This document shows, piece by piece, positions 27,642-38,089 of a DNA stretch of 64,000 nucleotides. How positions within the stretch are numbered: position 1 is the stretch's first letter; each line of letters begins with the position of its first letter. Source of the stretch: an uncultured Bacteroides sp. (GTDB lineage: Bacteria > Bacteroidota > Bacteroidia > Chitinophagales > Chitinophagaceae). The stretch spans positions 1-64,000 of the forward strand of contig CABHOP010000011.1 of NCBI GenBank assembly GCA_902168085.1. Reading direction: 5' to 3'. The translations under genes were made by a program, and so were the position numbers. The notes under the pieces were generated by a model, which saw only the letters and a list, made by a program, of their open reading frames with translations, did no database searches and had not been told where the DNA came from.

Positions 27642-29024
27642 TTATAGCCTGAATAATAAGGCGGCAATAATGCGGTCTTCCGATTTTACAAGGTCGGGTT
27701 GCCAGCCGGTAGGTATAGGGGTAGTGGTGTAGCCTGTAGGCGATGTAACACCACCGCGCCCTGCAAAATAGGGTACACTAGATTGCCTGTGTACATATTC
27801 TATACGGAAGGTGATACTTTGGTTAGGCATCCAGTCGAAATTAGTAGAGCAGTCCCAACCAGTAAACGTGTCGCCGGGATTAGCACTGAATGGGTGGCTG
27901 CCGGCTGTTTGTGTAGGATTGGTAGGGTTTGGCAGTGGGCTGGCATCGCCGGTAGGGTACAGCACCAGGTAGCGGCCTGGGTTGGTCATATACCCGCCAC
28001 CCATGGTCCATGCAAATTTATTTTTATTGAACCATATGCGATTATATATCATGCCGCTGATAAAATGCTGTGAAGGAGTAGTAGCATCACCATTGAAGGC
28101 TTTTACGCCACCACCGGTTTCAAACCCGAAATCACCCGTTAATGAAAATGCCATCCGACTTATGCCACGCGATGTGGGACGATTATAGTATCGCACTAGC
28201 AAACTGTTGTCGGAGTGAAACCTTTTCCTGCCCGGTATATTTGCTGCATCGCTGCCATAATAATCATTAGTTAACAGCTTGATGTATTCCTGCGGGCACC
28301 AGGTAATATTCATACCTAGCCCGGGCATGCTATTGAACTTGCCATAACTCTGCCAGCCATTTATGATCCAGGGCTCTATTTTCAACTTTGCGCTTGGATA
28401 TATCTGCACACGCAAGCCGTTAAAGAACCAGGGAGTATTATCGGATGTAAATGAAGCCTGGTATTCCCAGTTCTCCACCTGGTAATAAGAGTTCAGCCCG
28501 ATATAAGACATGAACATACCTGCATCTACATTGATGCCATGCCATACATTGAAATGGTAGCCTGCATAGGCTTCGCTCAGGTAGCGGTATACATTCGCCA
28601 GTTCATATTGCCCCCGATATACGCTATAATCATTACGCGGTACTACTATGGAACGTGTGCCAAACTGTGTCATTATTTTGGCATGTGCATTTTGGTAATT
28701 GAATTCACCACCTATGCCTGCAAAAGAAACCTGCATTTCATTATTCCGCGCCAGTGCGGTAGAGCCTACCACCGTATTGTCTATCGGGTTGTTGAAGGAA
28801 TGGGTGTAATTGACATCCAGCATTACGCTTCCTGTAAAATATTTAGTTTGCAATGCAGAATGCGTGCGTCGGTCGCTACCGTTTTGCCACGTCATATCCA
28901 TACCGGCAAAAGGTGTCTTTTCTTCTTTTGGTTCGGTGACTTGTTCTTGTTTTGTCTTTGATTGCGCTGGATTATTTATTAATGCTATAGCGTATAGAAA
29001 GCATAGCCATATACCTTTTTTCAT
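27642..29024 (-). CDS. Outer membrane beta-barrel protein
   Basis: Signal peptide, alternating aromatic/polar strands throughout, C-terminal ...SVPYFAGRGG...DRIIAALLFRL ending. Confidence 0.75.
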   Translation of the reverse strand: MKKGIWLCFLYAIALINNPAQSKTKQEQVTEPKEEKTPFAGMDMTWQNGSDRRTHSALQTKYFTGSVMLDVNYTHSFNNPIDNTVVGSTALARNNEMQVSFAGIGGEFNYQNAHAKIMTQFGTRSIVVPRNDYSVYRGQYELANVYRYLSEAYAGYHFNVWHGINVDAGMFMSYIGLNSYYQVENWEYQASFTSDNTPWFFNGLRVQIYPSAKLKIEPWIINGWQSYGKFNSMPGLGMNITWCPQEYIKLLTNDYYGSDAANIPGRKRFHSDNSLLVRYYNRPTSRGISRMAFSLTGDFGFETGGGVKAFNGDATTPSQHFISGMIYNRIWFNKNKFAWTMGGGYMTNPGRYLVLYPTGDASPLPNPTNPTQTAGSHPFSANPGDTFTGWDCSTNFDWMPNQSITFRIEYVHRQSSVPYFAGRGGVTSPTGYTTTPIPTGWQPDLVKSEDRIIAALLFRL

Positions 29025-29193
29025 TTATGATTTATTTAGTTTTAGAAATGTATGTGAAAGCGTCCGGTGTATCCGGATGATTAAATCCTATATTCTTAAC
29101 CGTAAAGTTGGAAGCTTCTTATCAGCGTAGAAGTATTGGTAGAAGAATGTACCAGCAAAAATAAAAGAGTAGTTGCACCGGGATAATGAGATT

Positions 29194-29255
29194 CCACAAC
29201 GCTATTTTTTGACGACGCAAAGTTATAGTCCGTTATGCTGATAATAGCGTTGTGG
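29194..29255. repeat. Perfect 13-bp inverted repeat with 36-nt spacer
   Basis: CCACAACGCTATT (29194-29206) and AATAGCGTTGTGG (29243-29255). Confidence 0.9.
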
Positions 29256-29325
29256 CAATATATTATTTACTTATAGAAACTATAGAACAAATGCATATTG
29301 GTACTATTATTATCTTGCAGCCCAG

Positions 29326-30285
29326 ATGCAGTACGACTTTTCTCAGAAGCTGCCGATGTTTGAAAACCGGCTGCGCAAAATGTATAAACATTATAGCAAG
29401 CTGGCCCGCAGACAAGAGGTGGCATGTTTTCGTTTTTACGATCACGATTTGCCGGAGTTCCCTTTTGCTATAGAACTGTATAATAATGTAGTGCATGCAG
29501 CAGAATACAAACGCAGGCATGGCATGGAAGATGAAGAGCATGAAGCCTGGCTGGAAGCCTGTAAAGGCATTATAGCAACCGTGCTGGAAATAGACCCTGC
29601 TAATGTGTTTATGAAAGTGCGCCAGCGCAAAGCAGGCAGGCAAGGCCAGTACGAAAAATTCTCTGAAGAAAGAGTAGAACGCATTGTACCTGAAGGGGGC
29701 TTGAATTTTATCATCAACCTTACGGATTACCTGGATACAGGCTTGTTTCTCGATCATCGCATTACCCGCAATATGGTACGTGAAGAAGCTAAAGGTAAAC
29801 GTGTACTGAACCTGTTTTGCTATACAGGCTCATTTAGCGTATACGCGGCACATGGTGGAGCGGCGAGTGTTACTTCGGTAGACCTGTCTAAAACCTACCT
29901 GAACTGGGCTAAGCGTAATATGCAGTATAACAAATTGTATGATGATAAGAAGCATGAATTTGTACATGCCGATGTGATGGAAGTGATACGCGACCTGCCT
30001 GCAGATACATTTGACATTATTGTTTGTGACCCGCCTACCTTCTCTAATAGTAAGCGTATGGACGAGACTTTTGATGTGCAGCGCGACCATGTAGCATTGC
30101 TGAAACAATTGCTGAAAGCATGCACCGATGGTGGCAGGATATATTTCAGCAACAATTACCGGAACTTTGAGCTGGACAGGGATAAGATACCCACGCCACA
30201 TATACAGGATATTACCGCAGCCACTACGCCTTTCGACTTCCAGGGTAGGCTGCACCGCAAATGTTATATCATAGATAAGCTATAA
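29326..30285 (+). CDS. Class I SAM-dependent rRNA methyltransferase (RlmK-like)
   Basis: NFIINLTDYLDTGLFLDHRITRNMVREEAKGKRVLNLFCYTGSFSVYAAHGGAASVTSVDLSKTYLNWAKRN...CDPPTFSNSKRM. Confidence 0.85.
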   Translation: MQYDFSQKLPMFENRLRKMYKHYSKLARRQEVACFRFYDHDLPEFPFAIELYNNVVHAAEYKRRHGMEDEEHEAWLEACKGIIATVLEIDPANVFMKVRQRKAGRQGQYEKFSEERVERIVPEGGLNFIINLTDYLDTGLFLDHRITRNMVREEAKGKRVLNLFCYTGSFSVYAAHGGAASVTSVDLSKTYLNWAKRNMQYNKLYDDKKHEFVHADVMEVIRDLPADTFDIIVCDPPTFSNSKRMDETFDVQRDHVALLKQLLKACTDGGRIYFSNNYRNFELDRDKIPTPHIQDITAATTPFDFQGRLHRKCYIIDKL

Positions 30286-30296
30286 ATTGCACCGAT

Positions 30297-31058
30297 ATGG
30301 ATAATGCCATCATAATAGTAAAGGACCTGGTAAAGAAGTATGGCGATTTCACGGCTGTAAAGGGTATCAGTTTCGAAGTGAAGCACGGCGAGATATTTGG
30401 TTTGCTGGGCCCTAATGGTGCGGGTAAAACCACTACACTGGAAATTATTGAAACCCTTCGCGAGAAAACAAGCGGTGAAGTATGGGTAGATGGCAAGAAC
30501 CTTGACAAGGAAGCACAGGATATTAAGAAGATAATAGGTGTGCAACTGCAGGCCGCAGGCTATTACCCCAACCTGAACCTGGTGCAGATTATAAAACTAT
30601 TTGCAGGGCTTTACAATCGTGAGGTAGACCCGATGGCATTACTGGATACCGTGAACCTGCAGGATAAAGCAAAGAATAAATTCAAAGAGCTATCAGGCGG
30701 GCAAAAGCAACGCTTCTCTATAGCCACCACGCTTATAAATGAACCCAAGGTCATCTTCCTGGATGAACCTACTACGGGCCTCGATCCACAGGCACGCCGC
30801 AACCTTTGGGACCTTATAAAAGCGGTTCGCGAGCGTGGTGCTACCGTAGTTATCACTACGCATTATATGGATGAAGCCGAAGTACTGTGCGATAGGGTAG
30901 CGATAGTGGATAGCGGGGAAGTGATAGCGTTGGATACACCGGATAACCTTATCGATAACCTCATAGCGTCCGGCTTTAAGCGTCCTAAGCAGGTAAAAGA
31001 AGCCAACCTGGAAGATGTATTCCTGAATAAAACGGGTAGAGAGTGGCGCAATGAATAG
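30297..31058 (+). CDS. ABC transporter ATP-binding protein
   Basis: Walker A GPNGAGKTT, LSGGQKQR signature, Walker B VIFLDEPTTGLDPQ. Confidence 0.95.
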   Translation: MDNAIIIVKDLVKKYGDFTAVKGISFEVKHGEIFGLLGPNGAGKTTTLEIIETLREKTSGEVWVDGKNLDKEAQDIKKIIGVQLQAAGYYPNLNLVQIIKLFAGLYNREVDPMALLDTVNLQDKAKNKFKELSGGQKQRFSIATTLINEPKVIFLDEPTTGLDPQARRNLWDLIKAVRERGATVVITTHYMDEAEVLCDRVAIVDSGEVIALDTPDNLIDNLIASGFKRPKQVKEANLEDVFLNKTGREWRNE

Positions 31059-31404
31059 GTTGTATATACTGCTGGTAATGCTATTGGCTGCTAATGTTGC
31101 ATTTGCACAACAGGATAGCATCACGGCGGAAGATAAAGCCTACACTGCCATCGAAGCCATCCCTGAAATACAGCAACTGATAAAGAACGATACCGGCAAA
31201 GTATGGCAACTGATGATGCGCACCACGCGCACGCCATCTGCCAATTTCAAATACTATTGGATACAGGTAGGCCAAACCAATAAAGAACGCTTTTATACCC
31301 AGTTCAATTTTTATGTAGACCCCAAAGATTTCGAGGTCTACCTGCTGGATACAAAAACAGATTCCATCTTTACCGTGCCGCAATGGCGCTTACGGTATCC
31401 TTAA
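31051..31404 (+). CDS. Hypothetical secreted protein
   Basis: Signal peptide MNRLYILLVMLLAANVAFAQQ; start overlaps ABC ATPase stop by 8 nt. Confidence 0.6.
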   Translation: MNRLYILLVMLLAANVAFAQQDSITAEDKAYTAIEAIPEIQQLIKNDTGKVWQLMMRTTRTPSANFKYYWIQVGQTNKERFYTQFNFYVDPKDFEVYLLDTKTDSIFTVPQWRLRYP

Positions 31405-32939
31405 AACCAACTACTTTTTTTCTTGCGGCTGGTACCACCCAGTCCCAGTGACCCCAGCAGGCTACGTACTATTGTATTGCCCGCCGTGCGCATCATGCTT
31501 TTAGCTATCGGGTTATCTACTATGGTTTCCAGAATATTCTTTTCTTCCGCCTCGGCAGCTTTCTTTGCAGGTGCTTCTTCTTTAGCTGCTTCCAGTTTTT
31601 GAGATAATATTTCATAGGCACTTTCGCGCTCTACGGGTTGGTTATATTTACCTGCCAGTTGAGATTTATTTACCAGGGCATCTATCTCCTGCGCCGTTAG
31701 TATATCCATCCGCGATTTTGGTGGGCACATCATGGTAGCTACCAGTGGGGTAGGTATGCCTTTTTCATCCAGTAGTGTTACCAGTGCTTCGCCAATACCC
31801 AGTTGGGTGATGATATCTTCTGTTTTATAAAAATCGCTATCCGGATAGTTGGCAGCAGTTAGTTTGATGTCTTTACGGTCGTTGGCAGTAAAGGCACGCA
31901 GCGCATGCTGAATCTTCAAGCCCAGTTGCCCCAATACCGCAGGCGCCACATCCATCGGGTTCTGCGTGATGAAGAAGATACCTACACCTTTAGAACGTAT
32001 CAGCTTGATGATGGTTTCCAGTTGGTTTATCAGCACCTCATTAGCATCAGAAAATATCAGGTGGGCCTCGTCTATAAACATCACCAGTTTTGGCTGGTCC
32101 AGGTCGCCGGCCTCTGGTAGGGTAGCGTATAGCTCCGATAACAGCTGCAGCATGAACGTAGAGAACAGTTTAGGCCGGTCTTGCAAGTCGGTAACGCGTA
32201 CAATGTTGATGATACCACGGCCATCATCGGCAATACGCATCAGGTCATCTACTTCAAATGATTTCTCACCAAAGAACTGGTCGGCTCCTTGCTGTTGCAG
32301 CTCTATCACTTTGCGCATGATAGTACCTACCGATGCAGCAGATATATTACCATAGGTATCGCTCAATTCCTTCTTGCCTTCGTTGGCAGCCCATTGCAGT
32401 GTTTTTTGCAGGTCTTTCAGGTCTAGCAACGGCAACTGGTGGTCATCACAATACTTGAATAACATCGAAAGAATACTTTCCTGCGTAGGGTTCAGGCCCA
32501 ATATCTTAGATAACAACACCGGCCCGAATTCCGTAACCGTAGCACGCAGGCGTACTGCCGGTTCATCACTCAGCGATAGCAGCTCTACAGGGTAGCCCGC
32601 TGGTGTATACGTGATGCCCATATGCTGGGCACGTTCATTTATTTTGTCGTTGGCTACGCCCGGTGCGGCTATACCGCTCAGGTCACCTTTTATATCCATC
32701 ATCAGCACAGGCACACTGGCATCACTCAGTGCCTCGGCTAACACTTGCAGGGTTTTTGTTTTTCCCGTACCTGTAGCGCCGCTTATCAGTCCGTGGCGGT
32801 TCAGTGTTTTCAGTGGTGCAGTAACCGTAGCTTCTGCCACCAATGCACCATCCAATATGCCTTTCCCCAGCATAAAGGAAGCGCCCTTGAATGTATAGCC
32901 CTTATTTATCGTTTCGATGAATTGTTCTTTCGTTGCCAT
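31401..32939 (-). CDS. DUF853/HerA-like ATPase (YjgR family)
   Basis: HGLISGATGTGKTKTLQVLAEALSDASVPVLMMDIKGDLSGIAAPG; LVMFIDEAHLIF; start at MATKEQF. Confidence 0.88.
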   Translation of the reverse strand: MATKEQFIETINKGYTFKGASFMLGKGILDGALVAEATVTAPLKTLNRHGLISGATGTGKTKTLQVLAEALSDASVPVLMMDIKGDLSGIAAPGVANDKINERAQHMGITYTPAGYPVELLSLSDEPAVRLRATVTEFGPVLLSKILGLNPTQESILSMLFKYCDDHQLPLLDLKDLQKTLQWAANEGKKELSDTYGNISAASVGTIMRKVIELQQQGADQFFGEKSFEVDDLMRIADDGRGIINIVRVTDLQDRPKLFSTFMLQLLSELYATLPEAGDLDQPKLVMFIDEAHLIFSDANEVLINQLETIIKLIRSKGVGIFFITQNPMDVAPAVLGQLGLKIQHALRAFTANDRKDIKLTAANYPDSDFYKTEDIITQLGIGEALVTLLDEKGIPTPLVATMMCPPKSRMDILTAQEIDALVNKSQLAGKYNQPVERESAYEILSQKLEAAKEEAPAKKAAEAEEKNILETIVDNPIAKSMMRTAGNTIVRSLLGSLGLGGTSRKKKSSWF

Positions 32940-33014
32940 AGAGGTGAGAAATAAAAAGTCCTGCAAATAATACAGGACTAATTTAAAAACGTTTTTGCTA
33001 TTCGCGGTTGCCGG

Positions 33015-34796
33015 TTAAAAGAAATAACCTTGCTTTTCCAGTATTTGAGCGCTCAGCCTGCGGCGTGCATCCTTAGTATTAAAGCTCGCCGTTTTGGTAT
33101 AGCGTTTCAGGCCCATCAGCATCATGCGTTGTTCGTCACCATCAGCAAAAGCATTGATGGCATTCTTACCTGCGTGGTTGATGCGGTCTGCTGCATCGGC
33201 TATCAGTGTTTGCGTAGCATCTATGGCCAGTACGGCATTTTCGTTATTGTTCTGCTGCATCTTCATAGTGCGTAATAATGCACTTTCGGCCATAAAAGTT
33301 TCATTCACCATATCGGCCAGGTACATCAGTATTTCCTGCTCGCCTTCTATCTTCATCATCAGCTTTTGCACGGCGGCACCGGCACACATCAGTATTGCTT
33401 TTTTGAAATTCGCTATTGCTTTCAGCTCTGCTGCAAATGGTGCATCGTCCTCCCCAAAATCAGGTATGCTGGTCAGCTCCTTCTGTATAGCCATAGCAGG
33501 CCCCAAAAGGTTGATGCGGCCTTTCATGGCACGCTTCAGGTACATATCCAGCGTCAGTAGCCTGTTTATCTCGTTCGTGCCTTCAAATATCCTGTTGATG
33601 CGGCTATCTCTATAAGCGCGTGAGATATTGTACTCGTCAGAAAAGCCATTACCACCATGTATCTGCACCCCTTCATCCACCACATAGTCCAGCGTTTCAG
33701 AGCCTATTACCTTCAGTATGGCGCATTCTATAGCATACTCCTCGGCGGCCCCCAGCAGCGTTTCATCTTCACCCTTGCCGGCTTCTGCCAGTTCGTGTTC
33801 TTTATCAGCTATCCAGCGTGCAGAACGGTACAGCGCACTTTCCGTAGCATATATCTTGATGGCCATCTCTGCCATCTTGTGTTGTATGGCACCAAACTGT
33901 GCTATGGGGGTTTTAAACTGTTCGCGGGTAGCGGCATAGGCTACGCTGATGTTCATAGCGCGTTTAGCGCCGCCCAGTGCCGCAGCACATAGTTTCAGCC
34001 TGCCTATGTTCAGTATATTGAAGGCAATAATGTGCCCACGGCCTATTTCGCCCAGCAGGTTCTCTACCGGCACTTTGCAGTTCTCAAAAAACAACTGGCG
34101 TGTGCTGGAACCTTTGATGCCCATTTTATGTTCTTCTTCGCCAAAGCTTAACCCTTCCGTACCACGTTCTACTATAAAGGCACTGAACTTATCGCCATCT
34201 ATTTTAGCAAATACGGTAAATACATCTGCAAAGCCAGCGTTGGTTATCCATATCTTTTGCCCGTTTATAATATAGTGCTTGCCATCCTCGCTCAATACGG
34301 CAGTAGTGCGCGCACCCAATGCATCAGAGCCCGAATTGGGTTCCGTAAGGGCGTAGGCGCCTTTCATTTCGCCCGTTGCCAGTTTAGGTACATATTTTTG
34401 TTTTTGTTCTTCCGTGCCGAAGTACAGGATAGGCAATGTACCTATGCCCGTATGCGCGGCCATAGCTACTGCAAAGGAATGCCCGCCACCCAGTGCTTCA
34501 TTTATAAGCGTAGCAGTCACAAAGTCTTCACCAAGCCCGTTATATTTTTCGGGTAATGCGGCACCCAGCAGGCCCAGCTCGCCTGCTTTATCCAGCAGCT
34601 GCGGCATCAGGCCTTCTTTTTGTTTGTCTATATCCAGGATATGGGGAAGTACTTCTTTATCGAGAAACTCGTTGCAGGTTTGTTCTATCAGTCTTTGTTC
34701 TTCGTTGAAATCTTCCGGCGTAAAAGTATCGGCAGGGTTGGAAGGCTGAACCAGGAATCCACCGCCTATCAATGCGGATTTTGTATTTGCTTCCAT
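33015..34796 (-). CDS. Acyl-CoA dehydrogenase family protein
   Basis: AYALTEPNSGSDALGARTTAVLSEDGKHYIINGQKIWITNAGFADVFTVFAKI; QIHGGNGFSDEYNISRAYRDSRINRIFEGTNEINR. Confidence 0.95.
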   Translation of the reverse strand: MEANTKSALIGGGFLVQPSNPADTFTPEDFNEEQRLIEQTCNEFLDKEVLPHILDIDKQKEGLMPQLLDKAGELGLLGAALPEKYNGLGEDFVTATLINEALGGGHSFAVAMAAHTGIGTLPILYFGTEEQKQKYVPKLATGEMKGAYALTEPNSGSDALGARTTAVLSEDGKHYIINGQKIWITNAGFADVFTVFAKIDGDKFSAFIVERGTEGLSFGEEEHKMGIKGSSTRQLFFENCKVPVENLLGEIGRGHIIAFNILNIGRLKLCAAALGGAKRAMNISVAYAATREQFKTPIAQFGAIQHKMAEMAIKIYATESALYRSARWIADKEHELAEAGKGEDETLLGAAEEYAIECAILKVIGSETLDYVVDEGVQIHGGNGFSDEYNISRAYRDSRINRIFEGTNEINRLLTLDMYLKRAMKGRINLLGPAMAIQKELTSIPDFGEDDAPFAAELKAIANFKKAILMCAGAAVQKLMMKIEGEQEILMYLADMVNETFMAESALLRTMKMQQNNNENAVLAIDATQTLIADAADRINHAGKNAINAFADGDEQRMMLMGLKRYTKTASFNTKDARRRLSAQILEKQGYFF

Positions 34797-34913
34797 AAGC
34801 TAAAATTGTTTCTATAAATCTAACAAAAATTGCGCGTCAACGTTGTTAATTTTTTGTTGACGAATGGTGCTGCGAATGATTATTTTTGAGCTTTGACAAC
34901 GGCTTTACAATAG

Positions 34914-35729
34914 ATGGATAACAGCAGCGGATATATACCTGTAGGCAATAAAAAATTGCATTACCTGCGTAGCGGTAGTGGTAGCAAGGTGCTGCTGGCC
35001 TTTCATGGTTATGGCAATAGTGCCAATTTATTATTATCTATAGCCGAACCATTGCAGGCACAATACACATTGATAAGCGTAGACCTGCCGCATCATGGTA
35101 ATAGTGAATGGCCTGATACCGAATACCTGGAGCCGGCTGCTTTGCCCCAAATAGTAACACATATACAGCAAACTTTTAAGGTAGAGAAAATAAGCCTGCT
35201 GGGCTATAGCATGGGCGGCCGTGTATGCCTGAAGATAACCGAGATGGTGCCGCAGTATGTAGATGCAATTGTATTGCTGGCTTCCGATGGTTTGCAATTC
35301 AATTCATTTTATTATTTCGTTACGCGTACTACGCCGGGTAAGTATTTATTTCATCGCTTCCTTACCAATCCGGCACGATATACGGGTATGATAGAGTGGG
35401 CGAGGAAGCGCAATTGGATAGATGCTTCGCGCTACAAGTTTGCCATGCAATACCTGAAAGCGGAGCAGGACAGGCAATTTCTGCTGAAGGTGTGGCCGTG
35501 CATGGCGCATATCCTGCCCGATTATAAAAAGCTGAAACGTGTATTGAACGAGCATAAGATACCCGTGCACATCATTATGGGTATGCACGATAGGGTAATA
35601 CCTGTAGCGCTGGCAAAGCAGTTCAAGCGCGATACGGAAACCGTTACGCTGCATATCGTGGACAAAGGCCATCGTCTGCTGGATAGTGATACCATCCCTT
35701 TAGTAGCCCAATGCCTGCTTGCGGAATGA
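34914..35729 (+). CDS. Alpha/beta hydrolase
   Basis: VLLAFHGYGNSA...LISVDLPHHGNS...ISLLGYSMGGRVCLKI...KGHRLL. Confidence 0.9.
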   Translation: MDNSSGYIPVGNKKLHYLRSGSGSKVLLAFHGYGNSANLLLSIAEPLQAQYTLISVDLPHHGNSEWPDTEYLEPAALPQIVTHIQQTFKVEKISLLGYSMGGRVCLKITEMVPQYVDAIVLLASDGLQFNSFYYFVTRTTPGKYLFHRFLTNPARYTGMIEWARKRNWIDASRYKFAMQYLKAEQDRQFLLKVWPCMAHILPDYKKLKRVLNEHKIPVHIIMGMHDRVIPVALAKQFKRDTETVTLHIVDKGHRLLDSDTIPLVAQCLLAE

Positions 35730-36862
35730 TAATAGTGATTATCATATGCGTGTTATTGGGCATAGGCTATGCTGCGCTAATGCTGCTATACCGTAAAGGT
35801 TGGCAGGAGCAGCCGACGTTCATAGTAGATGAAGGTTTCATACCCACTACCACACTCAGCATCATCATCCCTGCCCGCAATGAAGAGACTAATATTGGCC
35901 GTTGCCTTGATTCCATCTTCGCGCAGGACTATCCGCGCCATTTGATAGAAGTAGTGGTAATAGACGACCATTCTACAGATGCTACAGCCAGCATAGTAAA
36001 AGGCTATGACAAGCCGAACCTGAAATGCCTGCATCTTGCCGATTATTTGGATGATGAAACCATAGCTTATAAAAAGAAAGCGCTAACTACCGGCATCAAT
36101 AACAGTACCGGCGAACTTATCATCACTACCGATGCCGATTGCTTTGCCGGCAACCAATGGCTGAAACATATCGCTGCTATCTTTGAAAAGGAGCAGCCTG
36201 TAATGATTGTGGCCCCGGTAGATTTCACCACGAACGGCGATGTGGTTCAAACCTTCCAGTCGCTCGACTTTATGAGTATGCAGGGCATAACGGGGGCAGC
36301 CCACAAGCTGAACCTTGGCAATATGAGCAATGGCGCTAATCTTGCATTCTCCCGCAAAGCCTACCTTTCTGTAGATGGTTATAAAGGTATAGACCATCTT
36401 GCTTCGGGAGATGACTATTTACTGATGATGAAGCTGAATGCCGCATGGCCTTCTCGCATCGCCTACCTGAAGGCAGAAGCAGCTATTGTGCACACACCAC
36501 CACAACCCACCTGGGGTAGCTTCCTGCAGCAGCGCATCCGCTGGGCATCCAAATCGGGCAAGTACGATGATAAGCGTCTTACGGGCATTTTGTTACTGGT
36601 TTATCTGTTCAATTTTTCTTTCCTTGTATTGTTGCTGCTGGGTTTCTGGAATGCATGGTTATGGGCATTAGCACTTACACTACTGGTATTAAAGACCGAG
36701 GTGGAAATATATTACCTGTACCCTGTCAGCAGCTTCTTCCGCAAGCGCAAGCAGCTATGGATATTCCCGTTGCTGCAACCATTACATATCCTTTATATCA
36801 TATCAGCGGGCTTCCTGGGCTTCGTAGGGGTTTATAAATGGAAGGGTAGAAAAGTAAAATAA
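35726..36862 (+). CDS. Glycosyltransferase family 2, membrane-associated
   Basis: TLSIIIPARNEETNIGRCLDSIFAQDYPRHLIEVVVIDDHSTDAT...ITTDADCF...QQRIRWASK; ATGA overlap with upstream stop. Confidence 0.88.
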   Translation: MIIVIIICVLLGIGYAALMLLYRKGWQEQPTFIVDEGFIPTTTLSIIIPARNEETNIGRCLDSIFAQDYPRHLIEVVVIDDHSTDATASIVKGYDKPNLKCLHLADYLDDETIAYKKKALTTGINNSTGELIITTDADCFAGNQWLKHIAAIFEKEQPVMIVAPVDFTTNGDVVQTFQSLDFMSMQGITGAAHKLNLGNMSNGANLAFSRKAYLSVDGYKGIDHLASGDDYLLMMKLNAAWPSRIAYLKAEAAIVHTPPQPTWGSFLQQRIRWASKSGKYDDKRLTGILLLVYLFNFSFLVLLLLGFWNAWLWALALTLLVLKTEVEIYYLYPVSSFFRKRKQLWIFPLLQPLHILYIISAGFLGFVGVYKWKGRKVK

Positions 36863-36873
36863 TATTCATGTTC

Positions 36874-36904
36874 AAAGGCATAGCAATCATGCCTATTTTG
36901 TTTT
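36874..36904 (+). terminator. Hairpin terminator after GT2 gene
   Basis: AGGCAT-AGCAATC-ATGCCT followed by ATTTTGTTTTATTTT. Confidence 0.55.
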
Positions 36905-36935
36905 ATTTTACAATATTAATTAGCATAAGAGAGGT

Positions 36936-37340
36936 ATGCGCAAAGCTATTTTCATATCCATCGTTATCATATTGGTAGCTGTAACAGGTTATATATATTG
37001 GTTCTATTACAATCCCTATAGCGATGGCAGCCGCGAGGGCGTACTGCAAAAGTTCTCCCGCAAGGGCAATGTATTCAAAACCTATGAGGGCGAAATGATA
37101 CAACTGGGCTTTGGCCAGAGGGGCGCCGCCATCAATTCTCAATATTTCTACTTCAGTGTAAACGATGTAGCCCTGGCCGACTCGATAGAAAAATGCATCG
37201 GTAAGATCGTCAAGTTCCACTACACACAATATCGCCGCAACCTGCCCTGGCGTGGCGAAAATTATGATAAAGTCAATGCAGAGCGGGGCCAATATGTGGT
37301 TGACCGTATAGAAATGGTGCGCAATGCAGACTACTACTAA
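36936..37340 (+). CDS. Hypothetical membrane-anchored protein
   Basis: N-terminal TM helix AIFISIVIILVAVTGYIYWFYY; YDKVNAERGQYVVDRIEMV; no family assigned. Confidence 0.6.
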   Translation: MRKAIFISIVIILVAVTGYIYWFYYNPYSDGSREGVLQKFSRKGNVFKTYEGEMIQLGFGQRGAAINSQYFYFSVNDVALADSIEKCIGKIVKFHYTQYRRNLPWRGENYDKVNAERGQYVVDRIEMVRNADYY

Positions 37341-38041
37341 GCCAGTATCAGGAAGACAGCAGGCGATTTTTCCAGTGTAGGTTTCTTTTTCTTCCAGTCA
37401 CCAATGCTTTGTGTTTTTATATAAGCATCGGCGGCTGTTATGTTTTGTGCTATACACAGCCTGGTGCTATCGCTGCATTGTTTCAATACTTCATCCAGTA
37501 GCTGGTTATTGCGGTAGGGGGTCTCTATAAATAATTGAGTCTGGTTCTCTTTTCTTGATAATGCTTCCAGCGCTTTCAGCTTCTGTGTACGTGCCGGGTC
37601 TTTTATAGGCAGGTAGCCATTAAAACAAAAGCTTTGCCCGTTCAGTCCCGATGCCATAAGTGCTAATACTAATGAGCTGGGCCCTGTTAACGGCACTACC
37701 GTAGCGCCTATACTATGTGCTACTGCAGCTACTTCTGCGCCGGGGTCGGCTATGCCGGGGCATCCGGCTTCACTCATCACACCTACATTTTGGCCCTCGT
37801 TCAGCCATTTTTTCAATGTAGCCATATCAGCACCTTCATGCTTATCTATTTCAGAAAAAGCTATTTCTTCTATCACCAGCTCCCTGTGCAGCGATTTAAG
37901 GAAACGCCTGGCGGTACGCACATTCTCAGCAAAGTAGTATTTCAACTCTTTTGTATGTGTCCGTACTTCTGGCGAAAGTGTTTGTACTGCGCCTTCTGCT
38001 ATTGGTATCGGTACCAGGTATAATATTCCTTTTTTGCTCAT
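37337..38041 (-). CDS. SAM-dependent methyltransferase, RsmI/tetrapyrrole methylase-like
   Basis: [22 protein letters not shown]...[61 protein letters not shown]. Confidence 0.88.
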   Translation of the reverse strand: MSKKGILYLVPIPIAEGAVQTLSPEVRTHTKELKYYFAENVRTARRFLKSLHRELVIEEIAFSEIDKHEGADMATLKKWLNEGQNVGVMSEAGCPGIADPGAEVAAVAHSIGATVVPLTGPSSLVLALMASGLNGQSFCFNGYLPIKDPARTQKLKALEALSRKENQTQLFIETPYRNNQLLDEVLKQCSDSTRLCIAQNITAADAYIKTQSIGDWKKKKPTLEKSPAVFLILA

Positions 38042-38089
38042 AGCCGGGTTAAAAATACGGCATTGTGCTGCAACCTGTACTTTTGCACT

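Noticed and set aside
31401-32939. HerA-like ATPase as part of a HerA-NurA or Sir2-HerA defence pair
   Set aside because: The sequence matches the stand-alone DUF853/YjgR type and no nuclease or Sir2 gene is adjacent.
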